From positions 3,596,001-3,660,000 of the forward strand of contig CM074765.1 in assembly GCA_037355855.1 (NCBI GenBank): a stretch of DNA of 64,000 nt, given 5' to 3'. Made by a program: the position numbers and the translations under genes. Of the stretch, positions 10,390 through 20,805 are shown in pieces (the first letter of the stretch is position 1; each line of letters opens with the position of its first letter). Under the pieces are notes generated by a model that worked only from the letters and a program-made list of their open reading frames with translations, was not told where the DNA came from and made no database searches. The stretch comes from Pseudo-nitzschia pungens (taxonomy: Eukaryota; Bacillariophyta; Bacillariophyceae; Bacillariales; Bacillariaceae).

Positions 10390-11760
10390 CATAAATTACA
10401 GCCCCTGTTTTCAAGCAAGCAGCTTCCCCGGTCCTTAAGTGTTCGCGAGTTCCCTGCTCCCTAAGTACCTGTTTTCCAGCACCCAGCTTCCCTGGTCCCT
10501 AAGTGTTCGACAGCTTCCTGATCCCTAAGTGTATTTGCTACATATCACCCCCAGGTTGAACTTCAAGTTCGACACTGTTTTCAACCATCGGGATCCTTCA
10601 GTCCCCAGTAGTTTCTACTATAGCCCCTGTTTTCAAGCAAGCAACACTCCTGGTCCTTAAGTACTCGCGTGTTCCCTACTCCCTAAGTACCTGTTTTCCA
10701 ACAAGCAGCTTCCCTGGTCCCTAAGTGTTCATGACTTCTCCTCTCCCTAAGTGAATTTGCTATATATCACCGCCAAGTTGAACTTCAAGTTCGACACTGT
10801 TTTCAAGCAACAGGATCCCTCGGTCCCCAAGAGTTTCTACTACAGCCCCTGTTTTCAAGCAAGCAGCTTTCCCGGTCCTTAAGTGTTCGAAAGTTCCCTG
10901 ATCCCTAAGTGTTCTCGCTAGTACGCAATCCCAAGTTGAACTTCAACTTCGACACTATTTCCCAAGACACAAGCCTCCCCCTGGTCCTCAGGTGTTTCTA
11001 CTAAAGCCCCTGTTTTCAAGCCAGCAACTCCCCTGGTTCCTAAGTGTTCGCTAGTTCCCTGCCCCCTAAGTGTACCTGCTATATAGCACCCCCAAGTTGA
11101 ACTTCAAGTTTGACACTGTTTTCAACACACAAGCCTCCCCCTGGTCCTCAGGTGTTTCTACTATAGCCCCTGTTTTCAACCAAGCAACTTCCCAGGTCCC
11201 TAAGTGTTCGCGACTTCCCTGTTCCCTAAGTACCTATTTTCCAGCAAGTACCTTCCCTGGTCCCTAAGTGTCTCCCTCAAGGTTCCTGTTTTCAAGCCAA
11301 TTGCCTCCGGATACTGTTCACACTTATAAGTACTTGCGAGTTTGAACTTCAAGTTCCCTCCTGAGCCTTTTAAGTGTGCCCCTGATTGTATATCCCTTGT
11401 TCCTATATATTTCCACAAAAGCCCCTATTTTCAAGCAAGCAACTTCCCTGGTCCCTAAGTGTTCGCGAGTTTCCTGTTCCCTAAGTACCTGTTTTCCAGC
11501 AAGCACCTTCCCTGGTCCCTAACTGTCTCCCTCAAGGTTCCTGTTTTCAAGCCAATTGCCTCCGGATTCTGTTCCCACTTATAAGTACTCGCGAGTTTGA
11601 ACTTCAAGTTCCCTCCCGAGCCTTTTAAGTGTGCCCCTGATTGTACATCCCTTGTTCCTATATATTTCCACAAAAGCCCCTGTTTTCAAGCCATCAACTT
11701 CCCACGATTCTAATTGATCGCTTCAAGGTTCCTGATTTCAACCTTATTGCCCCCTTGTTT
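10390..11760. repeat. Tandem ~160-255 bp modules, left arm part 2
   Basis: About seven modules begin with AGCCCCTGTTTTCAAGC, followed by a CCTGGTCCCTAAGTGTTCGCGAG stretch and TTGAACTTCAAGTT. The last two, about 11164-11417 and 11418-11672, are nearly identical at a period near 255 bp. Frequent CTAAGT and TTCAAG words give many chance stops, so no protein is encoded. Related modules occur at 41.8-42.7 kb. Confidence 0.8.
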
Positions 11761-11931
11761 CCAGCTATATATTACATCCATCTCTTTTCTTGGGACCTTT
11801 TCTTGAGACTGCTGCAACTGACTGAATACCAACCACACTGTAAGTGCCCTGCACCTCTATCAACTGTAACTAACAAACCTTATTTATTGCTCTGCCCTCT
11901 CTTTTCAACACTCACTCCTCTCACAAATATT

Positions 11932-12985
11932 CTTCGCACCTCTATCTCGCACCTCCGACGATCTTTCTTCGCACCTCTATCTCGGACCTCCGTCGATCAT
12001 TCTTCGCACCTCCGACGATCGTTCTTCGCACCTCTATCTCGCACCCCCGTCGATCATTCTTCGCACCTCCGTCGAGGTCGATCATTCTTCGCACCTCCGA
12101 CGATCGTTCTTCGCACCTCTATCTCGCACCTCCGTCGATCATTCTTCGCACCTCCATCGATCATTCTTCGCACCTCCGTCGATCATTCTTTGCACCTCCG
12201 TCGATCATTCTTCGCACCTCCGTCGATCATTCTTCGCACCTCCATCGATCATTCTTCGCACCTCCGTCGATCATTCTTTGCACCTCCGTCGATCATTCTT
12301 CGCACCTCCGTCGATCATTCTTTGCACCTCCGTCGATCATTCTTCGCACCTCCGTCGATCATTCTTTGCACCTCCGACGATCATTCTTTGTACCTCCGTC
12401 GATCATTCTTCGCACCTCTATCTCGGACCTCCGTCGATCATTCTTCGCACCTCCGACGATCGTTCTTCGCACCTCCGACGATCATTCTTTGTACCTCCAT
12501 CGATCGTTCTTCGCACCTCTATCTCGCACTTCCGTTCTTCGCACCTCTATCTCGCACCTCCGTCGATCGTTCTTCGCACCTTTATCTCGGACCTCCGTCG
12601 ATCGTTCTTCGCACCTCTATCTCGGACCTCCGTCGATCATTCTTCGCACCTCCGACGATCGTTCTTCGCACCTCCGACGATCATTCTTTGTACCTCCGTC
12701 GATCGTTCTTCGCACCTCTATCTCGCACTTCCGTTCTTCGCACCTCTATCTCGCACCTCCGTCGATCGTTCTTCGCACCTTTATCTCGGACCTCCGTCGA
12801 TCGTTCTTCGCACCTCTATCTCGGACCTCCGTCGATCATTCTTCGCACCTCCGACGATCGTTCTTCGCACCTCTATCTCGCACCCTCGTCGATCATTCTT
12901 CGCACCTCCGTCGAGGTCGATCATTCTTCGCACCTCCGACGATCGTTCTTCGCACCTCTATCTCGGACCTCCGTCGCCTTCTCAA
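11932..12985. repeat. 22-bp minisatellite, left arm part 3
   Basis: About 45 copies of a 22-bp unit with core CACCTCCGTCGATCATTC, varied by CCGACGATCG and by longer units containing CTATCTCGGACC. Because 22 is not a multiple of 3 and the unit lacks stops, all three + strand frames stay open. That produces long but meaningless Ser/Phe/Arg-rich ORFs. The array ends 16 bp before the start codon at 13001, so it forms the immediate 5' flank or leader of the element's first ORF. Confidence 0.85.
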
Positions 12986-13000
12986 GCAACATCGCCTATC

Positions 13001-14308
13001 ATGTCTTCAGCCACGAAATACTCACCGGTCGGCCGTGCTAAACTGGTTCACCCATCGATAGTCCTCGATACTATTCAGGAACGTCTTGCCCCCTCCACTC
13101 CGAACACGAACAGCCAACCAACAATTTTTCGTGATTGTGATCTGCGACTTACCCTCTCCAAGTACTTTCCTCAGGTGTCGCCGACCTCGGAGGAGTACCA
13201 AGCTATGATGAAGATCATGTGCTACCCCGAGACACTCGATGAAGATTCAATGCAAATCGCATTATTGAAAGCGCAACAAATGATGCTCTCCATTTTTCCT
13301 TCTCTTGGATTCTTCGGTATGGTTCAAAGTTGGGCCGCCCCTTCTAAACGAAAGGTCCACTTCTTCCAAGACGCTCTCAACTGTGCAATAGTATTGCAAA
13401 AGGGATCGGGTTGTGCGTCTCTGATTGAGTTTCTTCATCGTGTTCGAACCTGGAAGGTGCGTGGAGCAACCGGCAAAGGTGAATTCAACATCCACTATGT
13501 TTCACCAGACAGAGAAGATATGATTGATGGCCATTCGTTGGTGGGATCCCTAGAGGGCTCGGTGGTTATGCTTTACCACTATCTGGAAAAGTCAGAAGCT
13601 GGTACTCTATCTGCATTTGGTCGTCGCTCCGTCTCAACCCCAAGAGAATTTGTAATCGATGGTGTTGATGGCAGTGAAGATTTCAAACAGGTCGCTTCCA
13701 ACACGGGTCACTTTACCATGCGAGGTGGAGCACTAGTTGGTTATCATCTTATGCCCAGTCTACGAAAAAGGATGTGGTTATCCATTCAGCACATACAGTT
13801 GGGATACACCTTGTTCGACATTATATTCAAGACAGATCTTCCCCAGGTTCCTGACTACAAAAAGATGGATAAGGAAAAGGTTTCGATGCAGTTTCTCATG
13901 GACAGTTGCACTGAGTTGACCGACCGATCCATGTACATTTCCCTATTGGCTGATATCTGTTTTGTTTTCCAAACCCTCGATGACATTGAGGGTTTACGCC
14001 CCGACTTCATTCGGAAAGAGTGCTTGGGTGATTCTCCGACGACTCTCCCCCTGGCTATGAAGATTCGATCGTCTGCGTTCGATGAAGATACCAAGGCACA
14101 TATTATCTCTCGGTCTTTCAAAGGTTTGGAAGACGATGTTTCTAGAAAGAGGACAGTCATCTACAACAGCACTCGCCCCAACACTTTATTTCGCTTCCAG
14201 ACTGTTCGGTACAAGGTATTCAAGTTCTGGTTGGAGTTCACCTCCCAAGCCTCTTTGAAGTCAAAGGTTGATAAACTGACGGCTACTTTGCTCTCTGGCA
14301 AGAAGTGA
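13001..14308 (+). CDS. Unrecognised element-encoded protein, N-terminal part (ends at in-frame TGA)
   Basis: The ATG at 13001 follows directly after the minisatellite, and the frame is open upstream only because of the repeats. It codes for 435 residues ending S-G-K-K. I recognise no domain. The sequence is a compact, mixed hydrophobic/charged globular protein with no signal peptide or clear membrane span. The stop is TGA at 14306-14308, and the same frame then continues open for another 2.2 kb, so this is probably the first part of a ~1200-residue product. The TGA might be read through, removed by splicing of a 30-nt GT...AG segment (14305-14334, containing CTAAC), or be a disabling mutation. 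Confidence 0.6.
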   Translation: MSSATKYSPVGRAKLVHPSIVLDTIQERLAPSTPNTNSQPTIFRDCDLRLTLSKYFPQVSPTSEEYQAMMKIMCYPETLDEDSMQIALLKAQQMMLSIFPSLGFFGMVQSWAAPSKRKVHFFQDALNCAIVLQKGSGCASLIEFLHRVRTWKVRGATGKGEFNIHYVSPDREDMIDGHSLVGSLEGSVVMLYHYLEKSEAGTLSAFGRRSVSTPREFVIDGVDGSEDFKQVASNTGHFTMRGGALVGYHLMPSLRKRMWLSIQHIQLGYTLFDIIFKTDLPQVPDYKKMDKEKVSMQFLMDSCTELTDRSMYISLLADICFVFQTLDDIEGLRPDFIRKECLGDSPTTLPLAMKIRSSAFDEDTKAHIISRSFKGLEDDVSRKRTVIYNSTRPNTLFRFQTVRYKVFKFWLEFTSQASLKSKVDKLTATLLSGKK

Positions 14309-16704
14309 AAAGCGCAATCTACTGATCTAACAAGTGGTTCCTCACCGGTGGCATCTGATGATGAACAAAGTACTTCCGTTCATCCAAGTATTGAATTGCC
14401 CGAGATTCCATCACCATCCGATGTTATATCTGAGGTCCCTCTTCCACCGGAGCCAAATGTATTTGTGCCTCCAGACTCGAATGAGGCTATGGACTTTTCG
14501 TTTGATGATCTTCTCTCTCCTGTCAACAATTCACGCTGGGAAGGCCTGTGTCTGGCAGCCCCATCATACTTGAAGCTCAAGCAAGTACAGTCCTCCCTTT
14601 TTATCTCTGCCAAGGATAAAATTTACCAGGTGGAATATTCCAATCCAGATTTTTACTCAGCGTGTCGCTTGGTTGACTATGATCATTGGAGAACAATCAC
14701 CTGCAGCAATTCGTCTACCATCAAGTCAAGCCGGGCGCACATTAGAGTTTTCTCTGAGGACGTCCAATCTATTGATGAGACCAACGTGGTGGATGTCATC
14801 CAAAGGGGATCCAGTATTTTCCATCGATTTAAATCCTTGTACAGGGGCGATATTGTCAAGCTCTTCAAGTTCATACTCTACTATGGTGGCAATCCAAGGC
14901 AAGGAGATGATATCCGACGCTCAATTGACAATCGAGTGTTGGAAATTGGAATTCACTGTCAGACTGGTCAACTGTACAATATTGATTCATTCCAGAAAGC
15001 AGGAGACGATGCAGCAATTATCAAGCAGACTGTGGCTTCTCTTATGGATTTTTTGTGGAATATTGGTCAGGAAATCCAGCGGGTTGCTAAGCGACCAGCT
15101 ATGGGAGGTAATCGGCAGAGAGACAGGATGTTCGGACGTCCTTTTCGAGATGCAATGGGAGCAGAGTCGTCACTGTTTCATTGCCTCACCCTGGTGGTTC
15201 AGTGTGTCTATCCCTTTCCCTGTCAGGGCAAAAAGCACAAGGATATACAGAATGACAAACTCTATGCATATTCCCAGACTGTTTGTGGCAACTGGTACTT
15301 CACCGATGGTGAAGGATACATCTACCTGTTTCAAATTCTGTGTAATTTCAGAGGGGCAGCTTCCTCTGCCTTCCCATACATGGCTCAAGTTCGTCGAATC
15401 ATTGAACACATCAAGAAGTACAAGGTAACGCTGAAGGAAAGATACAAAGAAGTTTTCCAACACTACAATGGGTCTGCAGTTCGTCCGATGAGTTTTCTCA
15501 GTAACCCATTGGTTTCCGATGACTTTTTCTTGCATCCATCACTTCCTTGGGAACGTCGAGAACTAGTGAAGGGTTCTGGCTTCTTTGGTGATGTGCTGAC
15601 ATTCCCTGTTGGTCCTTCCCGCATTCTGTCAATGTCAATGATGATTGATTCTATCTTCCTTGTCAGGGATCAGCTGTCTTTTGATCAAATTTTGGAACTG
15701 ACTTTCTTCTGTTCTTTCTACAACAACGGATCAATTGTGCATGCAATCATGTCCAGTATCAGAGATTCTGGCAACGATTTTTCAAGTGGGGAATGTCATC
15801 CATGGTACCCGTTTGAGGCAGGTATTGTTAATGTGTTGGGGAAGGGTTGCTGGCAGGGAGGGATTGAGCCCAGGTTCCAATGCAGCTCCAACACCAAGTG
15901 GGAGGTATTTTGCTCTGCCAACTCTGATAAGGATTCCATCAACCGGAAATTGTGTAAGGTATTGTACATTGGCTACGACCTTATATGCTGGATGAATGCG
16001 TTGAAGCAATCAGATTTGGTGTATGCCGAGGACATCCCGTTCCATCTTGTCACAACCAAGATGGGAAGTGTGGTCCAGGATATTCAAGATGTGGCTGCTG
16101 ATGAATCTTTTGATTTTGGCCGGTTCTATCTGTCACAGTGGCTTTCCCTCATCATTGCCTTGGGATTAGCCGATTCCGGATTACATTTGCTTCAGCTTAT
16201 CCCGCCTGCCAAGGGGACAGCATCTTACGAGCACTTCCTGAATCCAATACTGGGTGATATGGGTAGCAAGAAAACAGCAGTGCCTATACCTGAATCCAGA
16301 CTTGATCCTGTGATGAAAATTACGTCACAGGAGCTTGGTTTCCCCATATATTTCCGGAATGTTATGGAGGTTCTTGGATGTGAGTCTATGGGTCATCGCG
16401 AGCTTGGCAAAAATGATGTTTTCTTGAAGGGTGGAACATTATTTGATGTGAACCTACAGTTTGGGAGTCCAATTCACAAGAAATATACGAAGCAGCGGTG
16501 GGAATTGACAACGCCTGTTCCACAGGTGTTTCGAATTCTTGAGGAAGGGAAATGCAAAGAAATTCGAGAGTAAGTAATCGTTTGTTTGTCAATACTAATG
16601 TACAGACTTATATAGATAATTCATCTAACCCTATTCTTTTATTGTACAGACTGTATTCCAATTTCTCGATCAACATGAATCCTGTCATGGATCAATCTAT
16701 TTAG
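14309..16704 (+). CDS. Unrecognised element-encoded protein, C-terminal part (2 exons)
   Basis: Same frame as the preceding ORF. The first ATG after the TGA is only at 14489, which argues against an independent start. The frame runs to 16569. A GTAAGT donor there and a TTGTACAG acceptor define an 80-nt intron (16570-16649), and a short last exon, 16650-16704, adds 18 codons ending at TAG. Without the splice the frame stops at 16573. The product is about 755 residues from base 14309. Its start is acidic and Pro-rich, followed by a large globular region with scattered Cys. I recognise no family. Position beside a transposase suggests an element function, but none can be assigned. Confidence 0.6.
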
Positions 16705-16826
16705 AATATATGAAACTTAATTATTATAGCGTGTTAGAGTAAGTACTTAGTGAAATTGTTTATGCGCTTATGTATGTTAAACATTACTGATTGTTGGGTG
16801 CATTATTTCTGACTATTGTTTACGTA

Positions 16827-19800
16827 TTACTTTTTGCACAATGATTGTACACAGAATGAATATTGACGGATACTTTCTTTTCCCTGCCTGATAAACTTTT
16901 GGTTCTGTAGCAAGGTACTGTCCGAACTCACCCTTTCAGCAGTATTTAATATGTCCGTTGAATGTGTTAAAGCCATCTTCATCACTGGCATGTCTCTCTC
17001 TACAACGTGACGTGTCTTCCTGTGTTGCTTGAAATCATATACAATGTCGGTAATTGATTCCGCTTGGGACAGCATCCTGACTAAATCAGCACTTCCTTCC
17101 GACCGAATGAGCTTGGAGCTGGCATTGTGGATGTTCTTCGACACCAACAACAGAATCTCAATGGCTTCGTCACTGTGATTTGTCGAACGAGAGATTTTTG
17201 AGCGCCTCGGCCTATTATTGGGGACAACAGTCTTCATGAACTTCATTTCATCGCTCTTTCTATATTGGATATATGCAGCATGGGCACAATATAGTTTCTC
17301 GAGGTAAGTGACGCATGATCCTTCGTATACAGTGCTATTCTTGTCTCCTTCCCTACGTTTAACCTTGCACAGACTGTGTACTAGTTCAATGTACTGATAC
17401 CTTTTTGTGCAATCGTTTGGCAAGTTGTCCTTGCCATTTAGTGTACACTGATACTGCCGAATCCTTTCTACAGACACGCATTGACCCAAATAGTCTTCTG
17501 TATTTACAAACCAAGCTGATTGTTTTTCTGAATACCGAACATCAATTACTGGATCCACCTTTCTACAGAACTCCGCAAATCTCTTGTAGCTTTTGGACTT
17601 CTTGTTGAATACCCTATCTTTGTTGTCCAAAGCGTACTGTCTTGAGACAACACTGCGTGTAAGTGACATCATATATATTGCTTTAGGTAACTCATCACAT
17701 AACATGGTACCCATGTTTTTTCCAACGACGCAGAGACCATCGAACTTTGATGATCCTTTCAGTTCAAGTGTTGCTCTCTCATTGGCTTGATTTTGAGGTA
17801 CGCACCCGGGTATTCCTGATGCTCCAACGTACCAAATGTTGAAGTTTGGATGGTCCACATAAGATTTGAAAAATACCCTAACCAATTCCGTTTCTCCTGC
17901 CTCTAACCACGCTTGTTTCACAAGTTCAGCGTAAGACAAGAACATCGCTTGGGACAAGCATCGATAGAGATTTCGAACATCGGTTGCTGCTACACGTTCA
18001 AACCATTTTCTATCCTTACAATGCTTGCTGTAGTCTCCGTTACCTTTCCCAATCAAGAATTTTCGCTCTATATGTGGAAAGCACTGCGCTGCGATGGTGA
18101 ATGGAAAAGCGATCAGACATGGTGTTACGAAGACCTCTGTCCGATCAGAGACAATCATTCCTTTGAAATCTATATCTTTCACCTTGAATAGTGAATTGAG
18201 GTATCGTAGAAGCATGTACAGACCCGCCGAAAAGTAGATTTCTTTCTCCGATGGGCACAGAATGAAAATCAGTGGGCGGTAAGACCTTGCTCCTTTATCG
18301 TCAACCGAAAATACACCAAAAGTAAGGACACACCAGTCGTTTGAAATTGATCCGTGAAATCCATCAACAGACGCTGTCACCCTGTATCCTAGGTTCTTGC
18401 AAGCCAGGATGTTACCAAGCAAGGTAAGTGAGGAGAAACAAATGATTTTGTCCCAGACTTGATTGTCTCCTTTCAGTTTCTGACCCTGGAGTTTCTCAAT
18501 ATGTTTCAATAGGTTTTTCTCGGAATTGCTAGCTTGTTCTAGGTAAGGTGGACTGCCGTCATCCAGTATAGTCATCATATTATATGCTTCGGAATGGGCT
18601 GATGTCACACCCTCAGTTGGTATAACTTTTAGGTACCCTTTTTCAAATGGAACCGAGCCCCATTTTTTCAACTCCTTGTACGAGTTAACGTTCGCGTTTG
18701 CATTTGGTGGTATACTGAATTTGTACTTTCTTTTTGTTTCCACAACATCTGACAGGTCTGTTATATGAATTGTTTTTGTACCTTCTGTTCTTTCCTTGCA
18801 GTGTTGCCGTTTAATGCTTCCGATTAATTTTTCTCTTGTTCGGAGTCGGAGCTCGGGTGATGAAACTGAATGACTTTCTTCCGCTACTAGTTTCTTCAAT
18901 GTTTCACCAGCAAGAACGGACGGTTGTAGCTTGGGTTTGTCGGTCATGATGTTGTTCAGAACTATCTTGTCCGATGCCGACAGACCACGGTCTTTTCTAG
19001 TGTAAGCACTACATTCGCATGTTCTGTCGACGTTAACCTTCAGCGCAAACCTTTCACCACGTCTGTCCTCCACATGAGCACGACATTTGCCTCTGGTCTT
19101 AGAGGTAATGTAACATTGGTACTCATAAGTAGTCCCAGGTGGTAAGTACTTTCTGTTCTTCTTAGAGGACCGTTGACATAGGGTTGGATACTTTGTGTTC
19201 ATGTAAGCGACAGCCTGTACCTTGGAGTCGAATCTCATGGCATTCGCTGTTTTCCAGTTGAAATTCTTTCTTTTGGCGGATTTAGGTACTATCTTCTGTT
19301 TCAACGTGTCCCTTCCGGTTGCAGATGATCCTGTGGTTGGACACGTTGCGGAAATACTGATAACTGATGTTTCTTTGGACGGGTTGCTGTCAGTAGTAGT
19401 GGAGTTGTTTGATTCTTTACACTGATTGCTCGGTTCCATTGGTACAGTTGTCGTTTCGTTCGTTCTAGTAGCCATTGGCGGAGGTTTCTTTCTGGCTTCG
19501 GAGTTGATAGATGTACTGCCGGAATGTTGAACTTCATTGATTTGGTAAGTTGTCTGTGGTGAGGTGATTGACTGGAACAAGGATGACCTTTTTCGAGGCA
19601 ACAATAAACCATGACTTGATGGCAACATGTGTGGAATGTGATTAGATTTATTCTTTGACTTGATGTAGGATGCAGAAAGCTTGTTCTTCAAATTCTGTTT
19701 CTCCTGTTGGTCGACCGAAAGTTTGTCAACAACTCTGAAACGTTCTTCAAGCAGCAACTGGCCTGGCGATTTGTTGTGATTGTCTTGTCGACTATTGGTT

Positions 19801-20150
19801 TTCTCCGAATCGACAGCTAGGGAGAGAAACATGCCAGCCGTTTGGGGCGACAAGTCACCGGTTTCCACAAACAGTGATCTGGCCGCATTCCACCCGATGG
19901 AGTTGGCAGGGGGTGATTGGTTGCTAGACAATGAGCGGTGAATTTGCTTTGTCGTTGTTGTACCCTTAGAGGAACGCTTCGGTGTGACCGGTGACATGTT
20001 GAGGTAAGACTGTTTTTGGGAAAAGATGGTTTTATCAAAGCTGACTATTAATTTGTGATAAGAAACCAGTCCCAACAGGATGACTGGTTGCTGAATGATT
20101 GCAAATCTAACGGATATAGGCTGATCAATGTGAATCGTGTTGCCATCCAT
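16827..20150 (-). CDS. MULE-like DDE transposase
   Basis: The frame opens at 20201 with TTG. In-frame ATGs lie at 20150 (1107 residues) and 19997 (1056 residues), and either could start the protein. Order of features: a Ser/Thr/Lys-rich N-terminal ~270 residues; a Cys/His segment at about 340-390 (Y-Q-C-Y ... G-K-C-R-A-H ... C-E-C) resembling FLYWCH/WRKY-type DNA-binding fingers; then a catalytic core with D in V-D-G-F-H-G (~595), D in V-S-D-R-T-E (~668), a C-F-P-H motif (~690) and E in Q-A-N-E-R-A (~790). The D-73-D-122-E spacing and C-x2-H are those of Mutator-like transposases. A C-x8-C-A-H group near residue 1000 recalls a SWIM finger. It is intact and would bind and cut the element ends. 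Assignment to MULE is by motif order, not by search. Confidence 0.65.
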   Translation of the reverse strand: MDGNTIHIDQPISVRFAIIQQPVILLGLVSYHKLIVSFDKTIFSQKQSYLNMSPVTPKRSSKGTTTTKQIHRSLSSNQSPPANSIGWNAARSLFVETGDLSPQTAGMFLSLAVDSEKTNSRQDNHNKSPGQLLLEERFRVVDKLSVDQQEKQNLKNKLSASYIKSKNKSNHIPHMLPSSHGLLLPRKRSSLFQSITSPQTTYQINEVQHSGSTSINSEARKKPPPMATRTNETTTVPMEPSNQCKESNNSTTTDSNPSKETSVISISATCPTTGSSATGRDTLKQKIVPKSAKRKNFNWKTANAMRFDSKVQAVAYMNTKYPTLCQRSSKKNRKYLPPGTTYEYQCYITSKTRGKCRAHVEDRRGERFALKVNVDRTCECSAYTRKDRGLSASDKIVLNNIMTDKPKLQPSVLAGETLKKLVAEESHSVSSPELRLRTREKLIGSIKRQHCKERTEGTKTIHITDLSDVVETKRKYKFSIPPNANANVNSYKELKKWGSVPFEKGYLKVIPTEGVTSAHSEAYNMMTILDDGSPPYLEQASNSEKNLLKHIEKLQGQKLKGDNQVWDKIICFSSLTLLGNILACKNLGYRVTASVDGFHGSISNDWCVLTFGVFSVDDKGARSYRPLIFILCPSEKEIYFSAGLYMLLRYLNSLFKVKDIDFKGMIVSDRTEVFVTPCLIAFPFTIAAQCFPHIERKFLIGKGNGDYSKHCKDRKWFERVAATDVRNLYRCLSQAMFLSYAELVKQAWLEAGETELVRVFFKSYVDHPNFNIWYVGASGIPGCVPQNQANERATLELKGSSKFDGLCVVGKNMGTMLCDELPKAIYMMSLTRSVVSRQYALDNKDRVFNKKSKSYKRFAEFCRKVDPVIDVRYSEKQSAWFVNTEDYLGQCVSVERIRQYQCTLNGKDNLPNDCTKRYQYIELVHSLCKVKRREGDKNSTVYEGSCVTYLEKLYCAHAAYIQYRKSDEMKFMKTVVPNNRPRRSKISRSTNHSDEAIEILLLVSKNIHNASSKLIRSEGSADLVRMLSQAESITDIVYDFKQHRKTRHVVERDMPVMKMALTHSTDILNTAERVSSDSTLLQNQKFIRQGKESIRQYSFCVQSLCKK

Positions 20151-20253
20151 TCGGACACAGGTCCGCGTGGAACTGAAGACAAAATAGTTGATATGTCCCA
20201 ATATTTTGACGTGCGGGCGTTGAATCAGATTGGCACCGCCATTGATGTTGATT

Positions 20254-20397
20254 TAATCTTGTTACTGGTGAGCAATGAATCAAATTATTGGCGCGTAATC
20301 TTGTCACGGGTGAGCTATGAATGTAATTGTTGGCGCCTTTTTAGCTGAGCTAATATTGTAGCAGTGGCGCCATATTAGCTGAGCTAATATTGTAGCA
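20254..20397. promoter_or_regulatory. Tandem repeats between the divergent transposase and acidic ORF
   Basis: Two 42-bp units (20254-20295 and 20296-20337, ~80% alike, each ending TTGGCGC) are followed by two identical 23-bp units 34 bp apart (20341-20363 and 20375-20397). Each 23-bp unit contains the near-palindrome TTAGCTGAGCTAA. They sit between the start of the transposase and the start of the acidic ORF, where promoter or transposase-binding sites would be expected. Confidence 0.5.
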
Positions 20398-20805
20398 ACC
20401 AGAGTAGACGGGATCCGTTGAAAATATTGTTATGGTTCGCTAGCATACTCAATGACAATTGTTAATAAATGAATGAAATATCAAAACTGGCTGATTGCGG
20501 ACAACATTTGGCGGTGAAAATGTTGAGGTTGAAAATTCCGTATTTCTTGTCGGAAGGGCTTACATCTGAATTGATAGAAGATGCACTGATCTGGGAATTA
20601 ATGGTATCTATCATGGATAGAGCATCATCCACACGTCCACGGTAACTCCAAATAAGATATTTGATAAAGTTGGATTCTGTCATTTTTTGTGAACGATATT
20701 TGTTTGAACAGAATGTCTAGTGTAAGTGACTATGAACCGATTGAATGATTTATATTGAGGTGGACTTCTAGGAGTAAAGATGGAAAGTAAAACAGAATCC
20801 TAACG

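Noticed and set aside
11932..12985. CRISPR-like regular repeats
   Set aside because: The 22-bp units are contiguous, with no unique spacers and no cas genes; this is a eukaryotic minisatellite.
11641..13041. 466-codon ORF and the N-terminal 241 codons of the ORF opening at 12278
   Set aside because: Both are read through the stop-free 22-bp minisatellite in successive frames; the peptide only mirrors the DNA repeat. The real start is taken as the ATG at 13001.
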